Numbered from the stretch's first letter, positions 16,158 through 26,941 are shown. The stretch is DNA of 64,000 bases from Lachnospiraceae bacterium MD329 (GCA_010206265.1 VIQV01000008.1:1-64000); one strand, 5' to 3'. The notes: generated from the sequence alone by a model not told the origin. Translations and numbers: made by a program.

Positions 16158-16487
16158 ATGAAAAACAAAAGAACGACAATAGTTGCAGGAGGGTTAATAT
16201 GTATATGCTTACTATCAGGCTGTACATCAACCGCGTTAAAGGTAACACCGACAGCACTTCCGACAGTCACGCCAATCGTTGCAGTGTCGCCCACTGCGAC
16301 AAAATCACCCACCAACCTCCCCCAAAAACAGACGGAAGAAGTTATTTATATCGGTAATAAAAACTCTAAAAAGTTTCACCTCTCCAACTGCAACACTTTA
16401 CCGTCAGCAAAAAACAGGGTGAAATTTAAAAGCCGTGATGAGGCTGTAAAATGGGGTTATTCTCCCTGCTACAATTGTCAGCCATAA
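16158..16487 (+). CDS. Lipoprotein with a C-terminal Ada-like zinc-binding motif
   Basis: Secreted lipoprotein of 109 residues. The N-terminus has KNKR, a hydrophobic stretch and the lipobox LLSGC. Next comes a Thr/Pro-rich spacer of about 40 residues. The final 45 residues (YIGNKNSKKFHLSNC ... GYSPCYNCQP) have the His/Cys pattern of Ada-type metal-binding tails found at the ends of secreted nucleases and small clostridial lipoproteins. The catalytic domain of those nucleases is missing, so no reaction is assigned. GAAAGGAG precedes the ATG. The next gene starts 38 bases after the stop, so the two may be co-transcribed. Confidence 0.8.
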   Translation: MKNKRTTIVAGGLICICLLSGCTSTALKVTPTALPTVTPIVAVSPTATKSPTNLPQKQTEEVIYIGNKNSKKFHLSNCNTLPSAKNRVKFKSRDEAVKWGYSPCYNCQP

Positions 16488-16525
16488 ACTAAACAGTAAA
16501 GTAAGAAAGGAACAAAAGAACAATT

Positions 16526-17551
16526 ATGAATAAAAAATATGCCTTTAAAGTAGACAAAGTAAATATACTGATTATTACGAAAGACCCGAAACCATATGCT
16601 GATAAATTATATGATTATCTCCGTGAATATGATGATATTAACTGCAATAAAATTGAAGAAACAGAAGAATTTAATGAAGATGAAATGGGAATCCCCGACT
16701 TCTTGCTGAACACGGGATGTATTTCTGATAAACACCATATAGTTGAAAAAATAAGAAATCTCTATCCATCAGTATTTTGTATACAGATAGACCTCATTGA
16801 CCATTATATAAAAAACGAGTGCCGAAATAAAAAGTATCACGAATATGTTGACTGGGAAACCACTAATGAAGAATTATTACAACATCTTCAGGAAATTCGC
16901 AATCAAATAAAAGAAGGATTTGACTTTTATGAGTGCGGTTGCTCATATCTGAAATATAAAAAGAAGGATTTCCGCATTATTGCCGTTGATAATAGTATTA
17001 TCAGACTGCGTGATCTTGGCATAAGCCCTGCCGGTCCGTCTTTTATATTTCCTGACCAACAGCTTACATACCACGCTGATTTTTGCGCCGAAAATAACAG
17101 GCTTAAACTGGACAATTTAAATATTCAAGAAAATTCATTGATTTTACCTGTTCTTAATCGAATAAGCCCTAAACGTGATGAACAAAACAGGTATTCCTAT
17201 GATAACCTTGATATGAATCTGAACTATAGCGGTAATTTCATTGCAAGTGATTTAAGATGTTATTTGTTTCAACGTCCCTGTGTGCTGGATAAACTGTTTG
17301 GATGGCAGAATATGTATCTTTTCACAGTCAAAGACGGAATGATAGTAAGCTGTCAGAATATAAACAGAATGGTACGGTATGTACAGCATCAGCGAAAAAT
17401 AAAGATATGCTGGCAAAATAAAAAATATTTAACGCCTACGCAAGAAATGATACAGAAAGACCTGAACGACCGACAAACAAAAACACCTGAACAGCTCTAT
17501 AAGCGTTATGCGGAATATTTTGACGCTTTTTACCGCAAAAGTATAAAATAA
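16526..17551 (+). CDS. Protein of unknown function, 341 residues
   Basis: Not recognised. Cytoplasmic by sequence: no signal peptide or membrane helix. The first 95 residues start with a beta strand followed by a helix (VNILIITKDPKPYADKLYDYL) and contain PSVFCIQIDL, which might be a degenerate Rossmann or receiver-like fold without the acidic pocket. The rest is rich in Asp, Asn, Tyr and aromatic strands (FRIIAVDNSIIRLRDLG, MYLFTVKDGMIVSC) and ends in a basic helix (LYKRYAEYFDAFYRKSIK). There is an ECGC pair near residue 137. GAAAGGA lies about 16 bases before the ATG. Possibly in one transcript with the lipoprotein; a strong terminator follows at once. Confidence 0.8.
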   Translation: MNKKYAFKVDKVNILIITKDPKPYADKLYDYLREYDDINCNKIEETEEFNEDEMGIPDFLLNTGCISDKHHIVEKIRNLYPSVFCIQIDLIDHYIKNECRNKKYHEYVDWETTNEELLQHLQEIRNQIKEGFDFYECGCSYLKYKKKDFRIIAVDNSIIRLRDLGISPAGPSFIFPDQQLTYHADFCAENNRLKLDNLNIQENSLILPVLNRISPKRDEQNRYSYDNLDMNLNYSGNFIASDLRCYLFQRPCVLDKLFGWQNMYLFTVKDGMIVSCQNINRMVRYVQHQRKIKICWQNKKYLTPTQEMIQKDLNDRQTKTPEQLYKRYAEYFDAFYRKSIK

Positions 17552-17553
17552 AC

Positions 17554-17582
17554 AAAGGGACTGAAATTCAGTCCCTTTTAAA
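17554..17582 (+). terminator. Terminator after the unknown gene
   Basis: An 11-bp stem AAAGGGACTGA (17554-17564) with TCAGTCCCTTT (17568-17578). It is usable in both directions and also faces the gdhA 3' end. Confidence 0.85.
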
Positions 17583-17595
17583 TTACATTCTTAAA

Positions 17596-19128
<1,533 letters not shown>

Positions 19129-20994
19129 CTACTTAACAATCGGTTCAAAATTTTCGCCGTTCCATAAAAATGCTCTGTAATCACAGTCGGGTTTATTGGC
19201 GTTCAGCGTCACGCTGCTGTCAGGACCTACCTTATCAGAAGAAATTTTTATATTTCTGAGTATACCATCTCCGTCATATTCCGCGATATAAAGGTTAGGC
19301 TTTTTCTCTTTCTGAGTAGTATTTCTGACCGTTGCGGTTACAGTATCCGCGCTGTCTGTATTTATCTCACCGATTAATCTGCCCGTATTACTGCGTGAGC
19401 GGTTAATAATACCTACACTCTTAATCGCCTTGCCGTCAAAATCAAACAAAGTCGTGTTTTCAACTACATTTGAGTCCGCTTTATCGTCGCTTTCACGAAT
19501 AGCCCAGCCCGACAATGACTCATTGGGATTTTGTGTATCCTCAACGTGAATCATACAAGGGTCCCAGTACAAAATACCAATACATCTTCCGCCGTCAACG
19601 CCTTTCAGACCGTTTATAAGTTCAGCGATAAAACCTGCGTGACCGTCCTGCGTCGGCGGATATTTGTCCTTGTACACATCTGCCTCGATAAGCTGACCGC
19701 CGTAACCGTTCTTTTTTGTTGCGTTCCAGTTAAAGCCTGTTTCCATTATAAGAATATCTTTGTCATACTGCTTTGTAATCGTATTGCAGAAATCAACACA
19801 CGCCTCTACAGAATTACCTGTCCACGCAGGATAATATGACGCGCCGATTACATCATACTTTGCGCCTCGTTTATTAAGATCATTTAAAAAATAATCGAAT
19901 TTATTTACCTTTGAACCGTCGTCAAGATGAATAATGACCTGAGATTCAGGCGATACCGCCTTAACCGCGTCATAACCTGCGTTTATAAACTGCACAAGAC
20001 CGTCCCAGTCAGCAGGACATTTTATATCCTCCGAGTCATTCTTATCATCGCCGAATACAAGTTCAAAACGACTGCTGTTCATATTCGCCGCATATGTGTT
20101 TCCGAACGGGAAAAGCATACCGCCGCGTATTTCATTTCCAAGCGATACATATTCGGGAACGGTACCTTGATTTTTCAACTTCGTCATTATATCAAAGGTG
20201 TAGTCGTATACTATTTTTGCAAGAGCATTCTTGATTTCCGTTCTCTGCTTGGCTGTCATTGAATTTAAAAATGCCGCGTCCTTTATGTCATATCCAAACT
20301 CACTTTTTATCTGCTTAACCCATTCTGACGGTATTATCTGTCTTGAACCGTTAGACCAGTAATCAGAATAGTTAAATGTAAACTGTATTCCCATTCCTGC
20401 CGCCTTGGCGCGTCTTGCAAGGTCAAGGCAGTCCTTTTCGTCCTGAAAACCTTCGGGAAGATAATAGATGCCGTCGCCCGTGCCTTTCCCTGTTGTATTA
20501 CTTAAACGTATACGAGCCATATTCAGTCCGTTCGCCGCAAGATATTCAAACGGGTCAACTTTTTTTCCGTCAGCGTCCTTATATTTGCCGCCCAGACTTT
20601 CAATATAATTTACTTCGCTCATATCGCCGCCCACTATAAAATTATTAGGCTCTGACGGCACAAGCTCGGCATTTGAAACAGTAACTGTACTGTTATCGGA
20701 AACAACTCCTATTTCACACTTTCCGTCTGTAACTCCTATTCCCTTTACCGTAACTATAATATCTGTATCAGACTTCGGAATAACAGTTGAAGACATTGTA
20801 TGATTTTGTGAAACACCGTAAATATATGTATTTTCATCAACCGAGTTGTTTTTACAGGTAACGCGCAAATCATAATAGCTTTCTGTAAGACCTGTAATTT
20901 CCGTAGGTTCATTAAGCGATATTTCTACACTGTCGGCATATGCTGCAGTCGAAAACAATGCCGAAACAGCCAGTAAAATAAGCAATTTTTTCAT
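19129..20994 (-). CDS. Secreted arabinogalactan endo-beta-1,4-galactanase, GH53
   Basis: Cuts beta-1,4-galactan side chains of pectin outside the cell. 621 residues. Signal peptide MKKLLILLAVSALFSTAAYA, then a beta-rich domain (about 25-115), then the GH53 barrel from about 118 (FIVGGDMSEVNYIESLGG). Family blocks are NMARIRLSN, FNYSDYWS, the acid/base Glu288 in SLGNEIRGGM, and the nucleophile Glu418 in LIMETGF. YWDPCMI and a Gly/Trp-rich end complete it, followed by a C-terminal beta domain of about 100 residues. The ATG at 20994 has GAGGAG upstream. No sugar transporter or regulator is adjacent. Confidence 0.93.
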   Translation of the reverse strand: MKKLLILLAVSALFSTAAYADSVEISLNEPTEITGLTESYYDLRVTCKNNSVDENTYIYGVSQNHTMSSTVIPKSDTDIIVTVKGIGVTDGKCEIGVVSDNSTVTVSNAELVPSEPNNFIVGGDMSEVNYIESLGGKYKDADGKKVDPFEYLAANGLNMARIRLSNTTGKGTGDGIYYLPEGFQDEKDCLDLARRAKAAGMGIQFTFNYSDYWSNGSRQIIPSEWVKQIKSEFGYDIKDAAFLNSMTAKQRTEIKNALAKIVYDYTFDIMTKLKNQGTVPEYVSLGNEIRGGMLFPFGNTYAANMNSSRFELVFGDDKNDSEDIKCPADWDGLVQFINAGYDAVKAVSPESQVIIHLDDGSKVNKFDYFLNDLNKRGAKYDVIGASYYPAWTGNSVEACVDFCNTITKQYDKDILIMETGFNWNATKKNGYGGQLIEADVYKDKYPPTQDGHAGFIAELINGLKGVDGGRCIGILYWDPCMIHVEDTQNPNESLSGWAIRESDDKADSNVVENTTLFDFDGKAIKSVGIINRSRSNTGRLIGEINTDSADTVTATVRNTTQKEKKPNLYIAEYDGDGILRNIKISSDKVGPDSSVTLNANKPDCDYRAFLWNGENFEPIVK

Positions 20995-21065
20995 AATATA
21001 CTCTCCTCTCAATTTTTAATTTTACCCTGTTTTAATCATATCATATTTTGCCTTATCTTACAATA

Positions 21066-21093
21066 AAAAAACAGATAAAATTATCTGTTTTAA
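21066..21093 (-). terminator. Terminator of the methyltransferase gene
   Basis: On the minus strand AAAACAGATAA is paired with TTATCTGTTTT and followed by a T run. It lies about ten bases beyond the stop. Confidence 0.75.
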
Positions 21094-21101
21094 TTCATAA
21101 A

Positions 21102-21872
21102 CTATTTAACGGCCGTAAAGAAAAATCTTGGGAATCTGAATATAATTTCTCCGTTTGCCTGTATTGGATAGGCATTTACCACCTCATTAAAAACGTCTTT
21201 TTCAAATTCACGCGCGTCATTTTCGGAAAGCGCCTCCAGATAAGGGCGTAATCCCGTGCCTTTATACCACTCCATAATACTCTCGTGTGACGGCATTCTA
21301 TGGCAGTAAATTGTTTCCCATACCGAAAAATCAGACGATACCTCAGCAAGCAAATCAAAATATTCACTCTGCGTCAGATTATAGAAAATTCTCGGATTGT
21401 CAAATTTATTTTTCCATTTTAGACTTGAGCTCAATTCCGCAATTATCATATGAATAGGTTCTTTATAATTCATAGGTGTCTGTACTGCCATAACACCGCC
21501 GTCATTCAATATCCTCATCATATTTTTTATAAGGTCTCTATGATTCGGTATCCACTGGATACAGGCATTCGAAAATACAACATCAAATTTCTTGTTAAAT
21601 CCTGAAAAATCTCTGCTTGCGTCAAACAGCATAAAATCAAGCTCAGGATTTTGACTTTCTGCCTTATCAAGCATATTCTGAGAATTGTCGGCTCCAATGA
21701 TATGCGCTCCTGAAAATCTGTCCGCAAGAACACGCGTACTATTTCCCGGACCGCACCCTATATCGATAATTTCACGCGGATTTTCTATGTTTATCTTATT
21801 TGCCAAATCCACAGCAGGCTGTGTTCTTTCCTTTAGAAATTTAGTATACTGGTCTGCGTTCCATTCTGCCAT
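21102..21872 (-). CDS. tam: Trans-aconitate 2-methyltransferase-like SAM methyltransferase
   Basis: Class I SAM-dependent methyltransferase of 256 residues. SAM motif I is EIIDIGCGPGNSTRVLADRF, followed by GADNSQNMLDKA and FDVVFSNACIQWIPNH. The N-terminus MAEWNADQYTKFLKERTQPA and the length match Tam, which methylates trans-aconitate and so removes an aconitase inhibitor. The second of two close ATG codons (21872) is chosen because AAGGCGGA is nine bases away from it. The substrate is inferred from family resemblance. A citrate synthase gene is present elsewhere in the window but no aconitase. Confidence 0.85.
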   Translation of the reverse strand: MAEWNADQYTKFLKERTQPAVDLANKINIENPREIIDIGCGPGNSTRVLADRFSGAHIIGADNSQNMLDKAESQNPELDFMLFDASRDFSGFNKKFDVVFSNACIQWIPNHRDLIKNMMRILNDGGVMAVQTPMNYKEPIHMIIAELSSSLKWKNKFDNPRIFYNLTQSEYFDLLAEVSSDFSVWETIYCHRMPSHESIMEWYKGTGLRPYLEALSENDAREFEKDVFNEVVNAYPIQANGEIIFRFPRFFFTAVK

Positions 21873-21898
21873 TTTCATTCCGCCTTTCAATATATTAC

Positions 21899-21927
21899 TT
21901 GACTTTTTATATGTATTATGATAAAAT
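21899..21927 (+). promoter_or_regulatory. Promoter of tRNA-Ser
   Basis: TTGACT (21899-21904), 17-base spacer and TAAAAT (21922-21927), 17 bases before the tRNA. Confidence 0.75.
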
Positions 21928-21944
21928 ATCACGGTAAGATTTTT

Positions 21945-22033
21945 GGAGAAGTATCGAAGTGGTCATAACGGGGCGCACTCGAAATGCGTTTGTCTTAACG
22001 GACACGTGGGTTCGAATCCCACCTTCTCCGCCA
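21945..22033 (+). tRNA. tRNA-Ser (anticodon CGA)
   Basis: 89-base class II tRNA. Acceptor GGAGAAG pairs with CTTCTCC, followed by G and encoded CCA. Anticodon stem GCGCA/TGCGT with loop CTCGAAA, anticodon CGA at 21980-21982. A long variable arm (TTTGTCTTAACGGACACG), as in tRNA-Ser, and T-arm GTGGG/CCCAC around TTCGAAT. Confidence 0.96.
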
Positions 22034-22038
22034 CATTT

Positions 22039-22069
22039 CGGCAGGCATTTTAACCTGCCGTATTTTTTT
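22039..22069 (+). terminator. Terminator of tRNA-Ser
   Basis: CGGCAGG (22039-22045) pairs with CCTGCCG (22054-22060), followed by TATTTTTTT. Confidence 0.88.
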
Positions 22070-22070
22070 G

Positions 22071-22412
22071 TTATTTCTTCTTCAATTGTGTTGCCTGATG
22101 AAACAGTAATTGCAAATGTCCGTCAAAAATCCATACAGATGTACGGTAATAATCTTTACCGCCGCTTTTAGTCACATAATGCACCAGCCAGCAATTATCA
22201 TCTGCAACGTTATATTCAAAATTATATATTTCAATATCCCTGTCTTTTTTACACGTCAGCAGACTTTCAATTGTCATTTGTTTATTATACAATATTCCCG
22301 ATTTACCGCATTCCTTAAAATCTTTATGTAAAACATTATTTAACCATTCAACATCGGATATAAAACGCAGACTAAAAAACTTTTTTTCCATCTCAAGAAG
22401 TTTATCACGCAA
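22071..22412 (-). CDS. NTF2/SnoaL-like (DUF4440-type) protein
   Basis: Small cytoplasmic protein of 113 residues with the cone fold pattern of DUF4440: an N-terminal helix (LLEMEKKFFSL), the DVEWLNNVLHKDFKECGKSG segment, then strands ending in RTSVWIFDGHLQLLFHQATQL. Proteins of this fold bind or convert small molecules, but no catalytic residues could be identified. The start is TTG at 22412, with AAGGTGAG about six bases upstream. That ribosome site overlaps the stop of the preceding protease gene, so translation is probably coupled. An internal ATG (codon 8) is an alternative. Confidence 0.75.
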   Translation of the reverse strand: MRDKLLEMEKKFFSLRFISDVEWLNNVLHKDFKECGKSGILYNKQMTIESLLTCKKDRDIEIYNFEYNVADDNCWLVHYVTKSGGKDYYRTSVWIFDGHLQLLFHQATQLKKK

Positions 22413-22414
22413 AA

Positions 22415-24289
22415 TTACTCACCTTCTTTATATCTCTGAACCTCCATCAATGACATCATATCCCTATTCCAAACATAAACCAGTATATCGCAATCTTTAA
22501 ATTGAGCAGGAATACTAAAGTATAAAGTCATATCAGATAATTGCGGTGCCTGAATACATTGCAATACATTATTCTTTTTATATGCTATATAAACGCATAT
22601 ATCATCTTCTAAAGGAGGCGTTGTTTTTTCAAATATCAGTTTTGCTGAAACAATATTCTCTAACGACGCAAACACAACCCTGTCACTTGGCTCAGGAGTA
22701 GGAACTGGCGTTGGTGTTGGAGTCGGGGTGGAGGTGGGCGTTGGTGTGGGGGGCGGCGTGGGCGTAGGGGTCGGCGTTGGTGTCGGAGTTGGTGTGGAGA
22801 TGGACGTTGGCATTGGAGTTGGGGTCGGCTCTGGTGTGGGGGTTGGCGTTGGTGTTGGAGTCGGCTCTGGAGTCGGGGTCGGCGTTGGTGTAGGCGTGGG
22901 GGTAAACATCGGCTCCAGATATTTAACCGCCGCATACGCATTAAGCCTTGCTCCGCTCTTGACCTTACCCGTAAGCGAACCAAGCTTATCTCCGCTGTTC
23001 ATAAGCGCCTCTTTTATATCAGCAGGCGAAGCATTGGGATACTTTGCCTTAATCACCGCCGCAACACTTGTCACAAGCGGACACGCCATTGATGTACCGC
23101 TCTTATATGTATATCCCGTATTACTTGTTCTTGCGGCGCTGTAAATCGCTGAACCCGGCGCGGCAAGATCAACACTTTTTACTCCGTAATTAGACGAACC
23201 GTTTGTAAATACCGACAGATTATCGTCCATATCGGTTGACGCGACAGATATTACATTATCACATTCCGTTGTATATGACGCCGGATATATCGCTTTTAAG
23301 TCGTTATTATTACCTGTATTTCCTGCGGCAGTAATAAACAAGCTGTCAGGATATTTTTTTATCACTTCTCCCATATAAATATCCCGCGCTCCGGGAGTTG
23401 TCGTTCCCAGACTGCAGTTTACAATAGGAAAACCCATTCTTCCTGCATATTCTATAGCGGAAGAAATCGTTAGCGTCGTACCTCCCGATGTATCAAGCGC
23501 CTTAAGTGATACAATTTTTGCATTACGGGCAACTGACGCAATACCTTTACCGTTATTTGTAACCGCACCTACAATACCTGCGACGTGGGTTCCGTGACTT
23601 GTATTATCCTCAGGAATATTGTCATTACTTACGAAGTCCCAGCCCTGAACATCATCAATACAAGTATTATTTATTACCTTACCGTTAATATCAGTTGTTA
23701 TAAATCCGTTACCGTCATCATCAATTCCGTTATTCGGTATTTCATTAGGATTTGTCCATAAATTACTTTTCAAATCTTCGTGTGAAAGATTTATACCTGT
23801 ATCAATTACAGCTGTAACTACATCTGAACAGTCTATATTCATATCCCACACATACTCTGCCCCAATTTTTGTAAGGCTGTACTGTTCTCTGCTGTAATAT
23901 GTATCGTTAGGTACCGCATACGTATAATAACGATAATTGGGCTGAGCATACTTAACCTCTGAAAATCCGTTAAGCTCATCTACCATATCAAGCACGTTTT
24001 GTTCATCAGCATCAGCAAGAGTAAGCAAAAAAGCCTCCTCACTGCAGGACGCAGAAAAAAGTGAGATTTCACTCTTTTCAGTAAGAGGCATAATCTCACT
24101 TATATTAAACTTAGAAAAAAATTCTTTATAATCAAAACCGTCATAATTCGCAAACATACGCATTTCATTCTGCGGCTGCATAACGACAATAACCTCATTG
24201 TCATTAAATGCCTTATTTTCCGCATAGACGCTTGCCGTACCGCAAATCAGCGCAAATACCGCTGCGAGTATAACTATGTACCGTTTCAC
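22415..24289 (-). CDS. Secreted subtilisin-like serine protease (S8) with Pro-Thr linker
   Basis: Exported protease of 624 residues. The chosen start is GTG at 24289, behind GGTGGGGTG. Signal peptide (about 1-23, ending SVYA), an I9-like propeptide to about 125, then the S8 domain with Asp163 ([12 protein letters not shown]), His232 ([14 protein letters not shown]), the oxyanion Asn in TAAGNTG, and Ser400 (SGTSMACP). Next comes a linker of about 75 residues made of Thr-Pro repeats. The last 80 residues form a domain ([16 protein letters not shown] ... [15 protein letters not shown]) also found at the end of the M6 protease at 28591. That module probably serves attachment or folding. Confidence 0.92.
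   Translation of the reverse strand: MKRYIVILAAVFALICGTASVYAENKAFNDNEVIVVMQPQNEMRMFANYDGFDYKEFFSKFNISEIMPLTEKSEISLFSASCSEEAFLLTLADADEQNVLDMVDELNGFSEVKYAQPNYRYYTYAVPNDTYYSREQYSLTKIGAEYVWDMNIDCSDVVTAVIDTGINLSHEDLKSNLWTNPNEIPNNGIDDDGNGFITTDINGKVINNTCIDDVQGWDFVSNDNIPEDNTSHGTHVAGIVGAVTNNGKGIASVARNAKIVSLKALDTSGGTTLTISSAIEYAGRMGFPIVNCSLGTTTPGARDIYMGEVIKKYPDSLFITAAGNTGNNNDLKAIYPASYTTECDNVISVASTDMDDNLSVFTNGSSNYGVKSVDLAAPGSAIYSAARTSNTGYTYKSGTSMACPLVTSVAAVIKAKYPNASPADIKEALMNSGDKLGSLTGKVKSGARLNAYAAVKYLEPMFTPTPTPTPTPTPEPTPTPTPTPTPEPTPTPMPTSISTPTPTPTPTPTPTPPPTPTPTSTPTPTPTPVPTPEPSDRVVFASLENIVSAKLIFEKTTPPLEDDICVYIAYKKNNVLQCIQAPQLSDMTLYFSIPAQFKDCDILVYVWNRDMMSLMEVQRYKEGE
22690..22910. repeat. Low-complexity repeat coding the Thr-Pro linker
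   Basis: Plus-strand GGNGTN units repeat for about 220 bases, coding (Thr-Pro)n with Glu-Pro and Ser/Met interruptions on the minus strand. Such tracts expand and contract by slippage. Confidence 0.9.
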
Positions 24290-24384
24290 TTTCTTGTCAC
24301 CCCACCGACAATTATTTTCTATCTTCATTTTATCATAAAACAAAGTAATTTGTCAATTTATCCGATACAGTAAATATTTTGCAT

Positions 24385-24422
24385 TAAAAAAATACACGGA
24401 TTTTAATTCCGTGTATTTTATA
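24385..24422 (-). terminator. Terminator of pnp
   Basis: A 12-bp stem AAAATACACGGA (24389-24400) with TCCGTGTATTTT (24408-24419), with T residues on the minus strand after the stem. Confidence 0.85.
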
Positions 24423-24425
24423 TTC

Positions 24426-26510
24426 TTATTCTGCGTCCATAGTATCCTTATGTGAAAGTGAGATTTTACCTGTTTTCGGGTCAATTTTAATAACCTTTAC
24501 TTTCAGCCAATCGCCTTCTTTAACGACGTCCTCAACCTTTTCAACTCTATGGTCGGCAAGTTCAGAGATATGACAAAGACCGTCCTTGCCAGGAAGTATT
24601 TCAACAAATGCGCCAAAGGTCTGTATAGTCTTAACAAGACCGTTATATATTTCGCCTACTTCAGGCTCCTTAACGATGGTTTCAATAGCGTCTTTTGCCG
24701 CCTGACCTGATTCCTGATCAACTGCAAATATATGAATTGTACCGTCCTCTTCAATATCAATCTTTGCGCCTGTTTCAGCCACTATCTTCTGAATAACCTT
24801 ACCGCCCTGACCGATTACTTCGCGGATTTTATCAACGTCAATTTTCATTGTTTCAGCCTTTGGAGCGTACTGCGACAACTCTTCTCTCGGCTCAGGAATA
24901 GCCTTTAACAATATTTCGTCAATAATATAGTAACGCGCATCTCTTGTCTTTCTAAGCGCTTCTTCAATAACCTCATACGGCAGACCGTCATTCTTAATAT
25001 CAACCTGAATTGATGTAATACCCTTCTTTGTACCTGCCACCTTAAAGTCCATTTCGCCGTAGAAATCCTCAAGTCCTTGAATATCAACCATAGTTGTAAA
25101 ACCATTATCGGTTGTAATAAGTCCGCAGGAAATACCTGCAACAGGAGCTTTAATCGGTACACCTGCCGCCATAAGCGAAAGTGTTGAACCGCAGACACTT
25201 CCCTGTGATGTTGAACCGTTTGATGAAAGCACCTCAGATACAACTCTTATAGCATACGGGAACTCGTCCTCTGAAGGAAGTACGGGAACAAGTGAACGCT
25301 CTGCAAGCGCGCCGTGACCGATTTCACGTCTGCCTGGACCTCTTGAAGGTCTTGTTTCACCAACCGAGTATGACGGGAAATTATAGTGATGGATATATCT
25401 CTTTGTTTCTTCAAGGTCAATACCGTCAAGACGCTGATTTTCCGAAAGCGGAGCAAGTGTTGCCACTGAAAGCACCTGCGTCTGACCTCTCGTGAACATA
25501 CCGCTGCCGTGTACGCGCGGTAAAAGGTCAACCTCTGCGGCAAGCGGTCTGATTTCATCAAGACCTCTGCCGTCAACACGCCGTCCTTCAACAAGCCAAG
25601 CGCGCACGATTTCCTTTTGCATTTTGTACAGAATTTCACCGATTTGCTCATTTATATCAGGGAAACGCTCTTCAAGAGCAGGAATAATCTCGTCCGTAAT
25701 TACGCCGATTCTCTCGTCACGTACATTCTTATCATCTGTATCAAGAGCATATTGAAGTTTTTCATATGCCATATCCTTGATTGCGTCATATAAGTCGTGG
25801 TCAACGTCGTGAGCCTCGTAAGCGAATTTTTCCTTACCTATTTCAGCCTGAATACCGCTGATAAAATCACAGATTTCAATTATAGTCTTATGAGCTGTTT
25901 TGATACCCTCAAGCATAACGCTTTCTTCAACCTCGTTTGCGCCTGCCTCAATCATAACAACCTTCTGCTTTGTACCTGCAACAGTTACAAGCATTTCACT
26001 CTTTTCTCTCTCCTCGACAGTCGGGTTTATAACATACTTGCCGTCAATCAGACCAAGCCATACACCGCCTATAGGACCTGCCCAAGGCACGTCTGAAATA
26101 GAAATAGCAATTGAAGTACCAATCATAGCCGCAACCTCAGGAGGGTTGTCCTGTTCAACAGAAAGAACCGTTGCAACTACTGACACGTCATTTCTTAAAT
26201 CTGACGGGAACAGCGGTCTTATCGGTCTGTCGATAACACGGCTTGTAAGTATCGCCTTTTCAGACGGCTTACCCTCGCGCTTGATGTAACCGCCCGGTAT
26301 TTTACCTACCGAATACAGTTTTTCTTCATAATCAACGCTCAGCGGAAAAAAGTCAATTCCCTCTCTCGGCGCGCGCGACGCTGTTACGTTTACCATTACT
26401 ACCGTGTCACCGTAGCGTACAAGGCAGTGTCCGTTTGCAAGCTGAGCCATTTTGCCTGTTTCGACAATAAGAGGTCTGCCTGCAAGTGTTGTTTCAAATG
26501 TTCTGAACAT
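24426..26510 (-). CDS. pnp: Polyribonucleotide nucleotidyltransferase (PNPase)
   Basis: 3'-5' phosphorolytic exoribonuclease of the RNA decay machinery, 694 residues, typical length. Two RNase PH domains (about 1-215 and 315-540, with RPSRGPGRREIGHGALAER and DFYGDMDFKVAGT-like EDFYGEMDFKVAGTKKG), a KH domain (KIREVIGQGGKVIQKI) and an S1 domain (GEIYNGLVKTIQTFGAFVEI). AGGAGAAAAAA lies before the ATG. It follows rpsO, the conserved rpsO-pnp order. A long hairpin in its leader may mediate autoregulation. Confidence 0.97.
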   Translation of the reverse strand: MFRTFETTLAGRPLIVETGKMAQLANGHCLVRYGDTVVMVNVTASRAPREGIDFFPLSVDYEEKLYSVGKIPGGYIKREGKPSEKAILTSRVIDRPIRPLFPSDLRNDVSVVATVLSVEQDNPPEVAAMIGTSIAISISDVPWAGPIGGVWLGLIDGKYVINPTVEEREKSEMLVTVAGTKQKVVMIEAGANEVEESVMLEGIKTAHKTIIEICDFISGIQAEIGKEKFAYEAHDVDHDLYDAIKDMAYEKLQYALDTDDKNVRDERIGVITDEIIPALEERFPDINEQIGEILYKMQKEIVRAWLVEGRRVDGRGLDEIRPLAAEVDLLPRVHGSGMFTRGQTQVLSVATLAPLSENQRLDGIDLEETKRYIHHYNFPSYSVGETRPSRGPGRREIGHGALAERSLVPVLPSEDEFPYAIRVVSEVLSSNGSTSQGSVCGSTLSLMAAGVPIKAPVAGISCGLITTDNGFTTMVDIQGLEDFYGEMDFKVAGTKKGITSIQVDIKNDGLPYEVIEEALRKTRDARYYIIDEILLKAIPEPREELSQYAPKAETMKIDVDKIREVIGQGGKVIQKIVAETGAKIDIEEDGTIHIFAVDQESGQAAKDAIETIVKEPEVGEIYNGLVKTIQTFGAFVEILPGKDGLCHISELADHRVEKVEDVVKEGDWLKVKVIKIDPKTGKISLSHKDTMDAE

Positions 26511-26537
26511 AGTTTTTTCTCCTTTTCGTTTTTGTGC

Positions 26538-26615
26538 GGAGATATGTTAGCAGATAAATACAATGATAAATTACAGAAATTTATCTCTCTATTTATTTGC
26601 TAAACAAATATCTCC
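26538..26615 (-). promoter_or_regulatory. Long leader hairpin of pnp
   Basis: A 78-base imperfect hairpin: GGAGATAT at one end pairs with ATATCTCC at the other, then TGTTTAGCAAATAAATA with TATTTATCTGCTAACA, then GATAAATT/AATTTATC at the tip. In E. coli pnp, a leader duplex is cut by RNase III and then used by PNPase to repress itself. A similar role here is inference. Confidence 0.65.
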
Positions 26616-26623
26616 TTAAATAT

Positions 26624-26656
26624 ATATAGGCAAACGGGAAAACCCGTTTGCCCGAA
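26624..26656 (-). terminator. Terminator or attenuator between rpsO and pnp
   Basis: A perfect 10-bp GC-rich stem GGCAAACGGG/CCCGTTTGCC with a four-base loop. The run after it on the minus strand is TATATATATTT, so termination may be partial and allow read-through into pnp. Confidence 0.7.
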
Positions 26657-26668
26657 TATACAATAAAA

Positions 26669-26935
26669 TTACTTTCTAAGACCAAGCTTAGCAACAAGAG
26701 CACGGTATCTTTCGATATCCTGATTCTTCAGGTAGTTCATAAGACCGCGTCTTTTACCAACCATCATCAAAAGACCTCTTCTTGAATGGTGGTCCTTTTT
26801 ATGAACATTAAGATGGTCATTGTTAAGGTGGTTAATTCTCTCTGTTAAAAGAGCAACCTGAACCTCCGGCGAACCTGTATCGCCTTCGTGAGTAGCAAAT
26901 TCTTTAATAATCTGTTCCTTACGTTCCTTTGTCAT
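26669..26935 (-). CDS. rpsO: 30S ribosomal protein S15
   Basis: 88 residues, full length. Typical family segments: [31 protein letters not shown]-like start and [23 protein letters not shown]. It binds 16S rRNA early in small-subunit assembly. A strong AGGAGGTG lies upstream, and the 110-base leader can fold into a hairpin that may bind S15. Confidence 0.97.
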   Translation of the reverse strand: MTKERKEQIIKEFATHEGDTGSPEVQVALLTERINHLNNDHLNVHKKDHHSRRGLLMMVGKRRGLMNYLKNQDIERYRALVAKLGLRK

Positions 26936-26941
26936 ATCGTT

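Noticed and set aside
22690-22910. Regular short repeats that might suggest a CRISPR-like array
   Set aside because: Units of six bases without spacers, in frame with the protease linker; no cas genes. No CRISPR array was seen anywhere in the window.
22728-23144. Plus-strand reading frame rich in Gly-Val repeats
   Set aside because: It is the antisense of the Thr-Pro linker and the S8 domain of the protease; no ribosome site and composition follows from the repeat.
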